In this document: positions 13,925-17,386 of the stretch, in pieces
How positions within the stretch are numbered: position 1 is the stretch's first letter
Layout: each line of letters opens with the position of its first letter
Assembly (NCBI GenBank): GCA_964604565.1
Contig: CAZRZN010000064.1
Span: forward strand, 1-17,386
Length of the DNA stretch: 17,386 nucleotides
Direction of reading: 5' to 3'
DNA from: CAZRZN01 sp964604565
GTDB taxonomy: Bacteria; Pseudomonadota; Alphaproteobacteria; Rhodobacterales; Rhodobacteraceae
The notes under the pieces: model-generated
What the model saw: only the letters and a program-made list of their open reading frames with translations
What the model was told of the DNA's origin: nothing
Database searches by the model: none
Program-made: the position numbers and the translations under genes

Positions 13925-13953
13925 GCGGAACTCCGACAACATGAGGATGACGC

Positions 13954-15306
13954 ATGCGGCCTTTTTCCTACCTACTTGCTCTGGCGCTTACGCTGGCCCC
14001 GGCGCTTACCGTTTCGGCGCAAGAAACGGGGGAAGTGTCGACCTTCACACTCGATAACGGGATGGACGTGGTGGTGATCGAGGATCATCGCGCACCAGTG
14101 GTGGTGCACATGGTCTGGTATCGCGCGGGGTCGGCGGATGAGCGGCCCGGCGTATCCGGCGTTGCCCATTTCCTTGAACATCTGCTTTTCAAGGCGACAG
14201 ATAACATGGAGTCCGGTGAATTCAGCGCGACCGTGGCAGCCAATGGCGGATCTGACAACGCCTTCACCAGTTATGACACCACGGCGTATTTCCAGCGCGT
14301 CGCGGCGGACCGTCTTGGCCTGATGATGAAGATGGAGGCGGACAGGATGGTCAATATCCGCCTCACCGAAGACGACATCCTGACAGAGCGTGAGGTCATC
14401 ATCGAAGAGCGCAACCAGCGCGTCGAGAACAGCCCTGCGGCACTCTTCCGTGAGCAGAAGTCCGCAGCGCTGTATCTCAACCATCCCTACGGAACGCCGA
14501 TCATCGGATGGCGGCACGAGATGGAGACCCTCGATCTCGATGCGGCGATGGAATATTATGATCGCTACTATGCGCCGAATAACGCCATTCTGATCGTGGC
14601 GGGGGATGTGACGCGCGACGAGGTGGAGGTCCTCGCGAAAGAGCATTACGGCCCTCTGCCCGCCAATCCCGACCTGGAGGAGCGCGCACGCCCGACGGAA
14701 CCTCTGCAAACGGCGGAACGGCGCATGATCTTTCGTGATCCCCGGGTCGCCCAGCCCTATGTCACCCGCCGATATCTCGCCCCGTCGCGCGACAGCGGCG
14801 CGCAAGAGGAAGCGGCGGCGCTGACTTTGCTGGCCGAGGTTTTGTCAGGCGGACAAACCTCTGTCCTGACGCGGGACTTGCAGTTCGAAACCGAAACAGC
14901 CGTTTACACGGACGCCTTTTACGACAGCACGACGCTGGACGCCTCCAGTTTCGGTCTGGTGATCGTTCCGGCGCCGGGCGTCACCCTTGAAGAGGCGGAA
15001 CAGGCGCTGGATGCCACACTGGCCCGGTTCATCGAAGAAGGCGTGGACGCGGCGCAGCTGGACCGGATCAAGTTTCAGATCAAGGCGCAGCAGATCTACG
15101 AACTGGACGACACCGACCGCCTTGCGCGGCGCTATGGCAATGCGCTGACGACCGGATTGACGGTCGAGGATGTGCAGACTTGGCCCGACGTCCTGCAAGG
15201 CGTGACAGGCGAGGATATCGTCGCGGCGGCGCAAGATGTGTTTGACCGCCGGAAGTCCGTCACCGGCTATCTGATGAGCGACACCGCCGAGGAGGTGACC
15301 CAATGA
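13954..15306 (+). CDS. Exported M16 family zinc peptidase, catalytic subunit
   Basis: A 450-residue insulinase/pitrilysin (M16) peptidase of the short, two-domain bacterial type that resembles mitochondrial processing peptidase beta. A Sec signal peptide (MRPFSYLLALALTLAPALTVSA, cleavage about residue 22, shown here in full as 22 hydrophobic-core residues only in outline) places it in the periplasm. The inverted zinc motif HFLEH is at 72-76 (ligands H72 and H76, base E75), with the third ligand in EREVIIEERNQ (about E152), at the spacing expected for the family. Further M16 features are NAFTSYDTTAYF (102-113), YYAPNNAILIVAGDV and a C-terminal M16 domain from about 220. GAGGA lies 6 nt before the ATG. 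Its stop overlaps the next gene as ATGA, so the two subunits are probably made together. Confidence 0.93.
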   Translation: MRPFSYLLALALTLAPALTVSAQETGEVSTFTLDNGMDVVVIEDHRAPVVVHMVWYRAGSADERPGVSGVAHFLEHLLFKATDNMESGEFSATVAANGGSDNAFTSYDTTAYFQRVAADRLGLMMKMEADRMVNIRLTEDDILTEREVIIEERNQRVENSPAALFREQKSAALYLNHPYGTPIIGWRHEMETLDLDAAMEYYDRYYAPNNAILIVAGDVTRDEVEVLAKEHYGPLPANPDLEERARPTEPLQTAERRMIFRDPRVAQPYVTRRYLAPSRDSGAQEEAAALTLLAEVLSGGQTSVLTRDLQFETETAVYTDAFYDSTTLDASSFGLVIVPAPGVTLEEAEQALDATLARFIEEGVDAAQLDRIKFQIKAQQIYELDDTDRLARRYGNALTTGLTVEDVQTWPDVLQGVTGEDIVAAAQDVFDRRKSVTGYLMSDTAEEVTQ

Positions 15307-16622
15307 TCCGTCGATTCATTCTGGCCTGTGGCCTGATGTGTTCCGGCTTCGCCGCCCATGCTGAAATTGATGTGCAGCAGGTCACCAGTCCCGGCGGCAT
15401 CGATGCATGGCTGGTCGAGGAACCCACAATTCCCTTCGTTGCGCTGGAACTGCGGTTCCTTGGCGGCAACTCGCTTGATCAGCCCGGCAAGCGGGGGGCG
15501 ACAAACCTCATGGTCGGCCTGCTTGAGGAAGGGGCCGGAGATCTTGACGCGCAGGCCTTCGCACAGGCCCGAGAAGAGATCGCGGCCCAATTCCGATACG
15601 ATTCCGGCGATGATACGGTCAGCGTGTCGGCCAGGTTTCTGACAGAGACGCAGGATACCGCCGTTGATTTGTTGCGGAAGTCAATTGCGGCACCGCGGTT
15701 CGATGATGTCGCGATCGAGCGGGTGCGGCGTCAGGTTTTGTCCGGTATCCGGTCCGACGCCACCGACCCGGATGAAATTGTCGCGCAGGCCTTTTATGGC
15801 AAGATTTTCGGTGATCACCCTTACGGCACGTCCGACAGTGGCACGATTGAAAGTGTTTCGGCGCTGACCCGCGACGATATCGTCGCCGCGCATCGCGGGG
15901 CGTTGGCCAAGGATCGTGTCTATGTTGCCGCCGCGGGCGATATCAACGCCGAGGAATTGGGAGCTCTGCTGGACCGGTTGCTGGCAGATCTGCCCGAGAC
16001 CGGCGCGCCGCAGCCCGCCGACGTCGATGTGCAGACGGAGGCCGGTGTGACGGTCGTGCCTTTTGATACGCCGCAATCCGTGGCCATGTTCGGCCACAAG
16101 GGGATGAAGCGGGACGATCCCGACTTCTTTGCCGCCTATGTCATGAACACGATCTTCGGTGGCGGCGGTTTCGAGGCACGGTTGATGACCGAAGTGCGGG
16201 AAAAACGCGGTCTGACCTACGGTGTCTATTCCTACCTCGCACCGCGTGAACATGCAGAACTTTTCCTTGGCCGGGTGGCCTCTGCCAATGACCGCATTGC
16301 CGAGGCGATGGAGGTGATCCGCGACGAGTGGCGCAAGATGGCGACCGAGGGGGTCACGGCGGAAGAGCTCGAGAGCGCAAAGACCTACTTGACTGGTGCG
16401 TATCCATTGCGTTTCGACGGAAATGCGCCGATTGCGCGTATTCTGGTCGGGATGCAGATGGACGGGCTGTCGCCGGACTATATCGAAACCCGCAACGCGC
16501 GGATCGACGCCGTGACTTTGGAAGACGTCCAGCGCGTCGCAAGCGAATTGCTGCGGCCGGAGGCGTTGCTTTTCATGGTCGTCGGTCAGCCTGAGGGACT
16601 TGATGCGCCAATCATGCAATAA
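15303..16622 (+). CDS. Exported M16 family protein, non-catalytic subunit
   Basis: A 439-residue M16 homologue with a signal peptide (MIRRFILACGLMCSGFAAHA, cleavage about residue 20). In the place of HxxEH it reads NLMVGLLEEGAG, so zinc ligands and catalytic base are missing; the family fold is otherwise clear, with DDTVSVSARFLTE, HPYGTSDSGT, VYVAAAGDI and a C-terminal NTIFGGGGFEARLMTEVREKR followed by GLTYGVYSYL. The R...GLxY element is the substrate-binding feature kept in non-catalytic partners such as MPP alpha. It overlaps the first gene by 4 bp. By analogy with known bacterial and mitochondrial heterodimers, the two products likely form one periplasmic peptidase. A 14-bp hairpin follows 4 nt after the stop. 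Confidence 0.92.
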   Translation: MIRRFILACGLMCSGFAAHAEIDVQQVTSPGGIDAWLVEEPTIPFVALELRFLGGNSLDQPGKRGATNLMVGLLEEGAGDLDAQAFAQAREEIAAQFRYDSGDDTVSVSARFLTETQDTAVDLLRKSIAAPRFDDVAIERVRRQVLSGIRSDATDPDEIVAQAFYGKIFGDHPYGTSDSGTIESVSALTRDDIVAAHRGALAKDRVYVAAAGDINAEELGALLDRLLADLPETGAPQPADVDVQTEAGVTVVPFDTPQSVAMFGHKGMKRDDPDFFAAYVMNTIFGGGGFEARLMTEVREKRGLTYGVYSYLAPREHAELFLGRVASANDRIAEAMEVIRDEWRKMATEGVTAEELESAKTYLTGAYPLRFDGNAPIARILVGMQMDGLSPDYIETRNARIDAVTLEDVQRVASELLRPEALLFMVVGQPEGLDAPIMQ

Positions 16623-16626
16623 TCGC

Positions 16627-16657
16627 TGACCGGACCGGCATACTGCCGGTCCGGTCA
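16627..16657 (+). terminator. Strong stem-loop after the M16 pair
   Basis: TGACCGGACCGGCA (16627-16640) and TGCCGGTCCGGTCA (16644-16657) form a perfect 14-bp stem with a 3-nt loop, 4 nt after the stop codon of the second M16 gene. No T-run follows, so it may terminate only partly, or protect the 3' end of the M16 message while allowing some read-through into the small gene behind it. Confidence 0.6.
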
Positions 16658-16690
16658 AGGGAGCGATCTTGCTGCCATGCGGGCACATGC

Positions 16691-16861
16691 ATGATCATTT
16701 TCGTCATCACGCTCTGGGTGACGATCATGCTAATCTTGCTGCGAGTTGTCGGTGTTTGGCCAAGGCTGACCCGTGATGAACGGCAAGCGGGCGGCGCTTT
16801 GGCCGCGCTGCTGACGTTTCTGTGCATCCTTTTCACCTACCTTGCCGTGGTGGTGCTATAG
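16691..16861 (+). CDS. Small two-helix membrane protein, unknown function
   Basis: A 56-residue open frame: MIIFVITLWVTIMLILLRVV (first hydrophobic helix, about 2-22), a hydrophilic turn GVWPRLTRDERQAGG (21-35), then a second hydrophobic helix to the end (ALAALLTFLCILFTYLAVVVL). The helix-charged turn-helix layout, with R/D/E residues only in the loop, is hard to explain by chance and suggests a real small inner-membrane protein. The start is uncertain: no good ribosome binding site precedes ATG 16691, and the ATG at 16727 would remove 12 residues from helix one. It lies 68 bp behind the M16 pair, past the hairpin, and converges with dapA. I do not recognise the family. Confidence 0.6.
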   Translation: MIIFVITLWVTIMLILLRVVGVWPRLTRDERQAGGALAALLTFLCILFTYLAVVVL

Positions 16862-16888
16862 GATCCGTTTATGTAAGCGCCGGGATGT

Positions 16889-17386
16889 TCAGTTGAGCAA
16901 GCCGGCATGGCGCAGACCCGAGTCGACCATTGCCTTTGTCGGATCGGTCAGGGGCACGAGGGGGAGGCGCACCTCCCCCCCACACAGGTTCAGGCGCGAC
17001 ATTGCGTATTTGACCCCGCAAAGACCCGGCTCGGTAAAGATCGCCTGATGCAAAGGCATCAGTTTATCCTGAATTTCCAGCGCCTTTGCGTAATCTCCGG
17101 CAAGGCAGGCCTCTTGCAGTTGTGAACTCAGCCGTGGCGCGACATTTGCGGTAACGGAAATGCAGCCCACCCCGCCTTGCGCGTTGAACCCATGCGCTGT
17201 TCCGTCCTCACCAGATATTTGCAAGAATTCCGGACCGCAGGTGATCCGCTGTTCGCAGACCCGCGCCAGATCACCGGTCGCGTCCTTGACCCCGACGATC
17301 CGCGGCAGCTTTGCCAGTTCGCCCATCGTGCCGGGCATCATGTCCACCGCCGACCGGCCCGGGATGTTGTAGATGATGATTGGCAG
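16889..17386 (-). CDS. dapA: 4-hydroxy-tetrahydrodipicolinate synthase DapA (3' part, N-terminus outside window)
   Basis: DapA condenses pyruvate with aspartate semialdehyde, the committed step to diaminopimelate and lysine. The last 165 residues of about 290 are present; the frame runs off the right edge. The visible part begins LPIIIYNIPGRSAVDM, holding the catalytic-triad tyrosine (Tyr133 in E. coli numbering), then IVGVKDATGDLARV with the Schiff-base lysine (Lys161 in E. coli numbering), then ISGEDGTAHGFNAQGGVGCISVTANVAP, and the C-terminal helical domain ending LVPLTDPTKAMVDSGLRHAGLLN. All match DapA rather than the sugar-acid aldolases of the same superfamily. It acts directly upstream of DapB in the pathway but is not linked to dapB here. 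Confidence 0.94.
   Translation of the reverse strand: MPIIIYNIPGRSAVDMMPGTMGELAKLPRIVGVKDATGDLARVCEQRITCGPEFLQISGEDGTAHGFNAQGGVGCISVTANVAPRLSSQLQEACLAGDYAKALEIQDKLMPLHQAIFTEPGLCGVKYAMSRLNLCGGEVRLPLVPLTDPTKAMVDSGLRHAGLLN

Noticed and set aside
5721..17386. dapB and dapA as one lysine-synthesis cluster
   Set aside because: They are more than 10 kb apart on opposite strands with many unrelated genes between, so no operon is supported.
1..17386. Mobile element, prophage, toxin-antitoxin, defence system, tRNA or rRNA genes
   Set aside because: I looked for transposase, integrase, nuclease or helicase motifs, terminal repeats and tRNA-like ends by eye and found none; every sizable supported gene is a chromosomal housekeeping or envelope gene of similar GC character.

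Overview
The window is high-GC, densely coded, ordinary-looking chromosome from an alphaproteobacterium. Its gene content and order point to the Rhodobacteraceae (Rhodobacter/Roseobacter group): a DUF4170 protein beside waaA-lpxK, a DUF1674 protein divergent from rsmB, then rsmB - heparinase-family gene - purH - (lipoprotein) - lspA - DUF3035 lipoprotein - a tandem pair of M16 peptidase genes. One intergenic stretch also resembles the hairpin-rich spacer sequence I associate with this family. This placement comes from recognising proteins and gene order, not from a search.

Left part, minus strand (1-5607). From upstream to downstream: pmbA (tldE), a CysQ/IMPase-type phosphatase, a DUF4170 protein, waaA (Kdo transferase) and lpxK (lipid A 4'-kinase, cut by the window edge). 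waaA and lpxK make the Kdo2-lipid A core and overlap by 4 bp. Upstream of these lie rbfA (ribosome assembly) and an exported phosphodiester-glycosidase-like protein, separated by 3 bp. dapB (lysine/diaminopimelate synthesis) diverges from rbfA.

Middle (5721-12087). After dapB comes about 560 bp without a convincing gene, rich in hairpins and short repeats. It is followed by a 58-residue DUF1674/SDHAF4-like gene on the minus strand, then a plus-strand run of rsmB (16S rRNA m5C methyltransferase), a heparinase II/III-family gene and purH. A GC-rich hairpin sits between purH and a convergent small lipoprotein gene.

Right part (12145-17386) is an envelope region: an uncharacterised lipoprotein (minus), an AT-rich divergent promoter region with a TTAA-N7-TTAA (CtrA-type) box and two palindromes, lspA (lipoprotein signal peptidase), a DUF3035 lipoprotein, two overlapping exported M16 peptidases of which only the first keeps the zinc site, a strong 14-bp hairpin, a 56-residue two-helix membrane protein, and the 3' part of dapA on the minus strand, cut by the window edge.

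I see no mobile element, CRISPR array, phage gene, toxin-antitoxin pair, tRNA or rRNA, and no clear new defence or biosynthetic system. The most interesting leads are the CtrA-type box, the active/inactive M16 pair with its small membrane neighbour, the intergenic hairpin repeat, and the heparinase-fold protein without a signal peptide in a housekeeping run.
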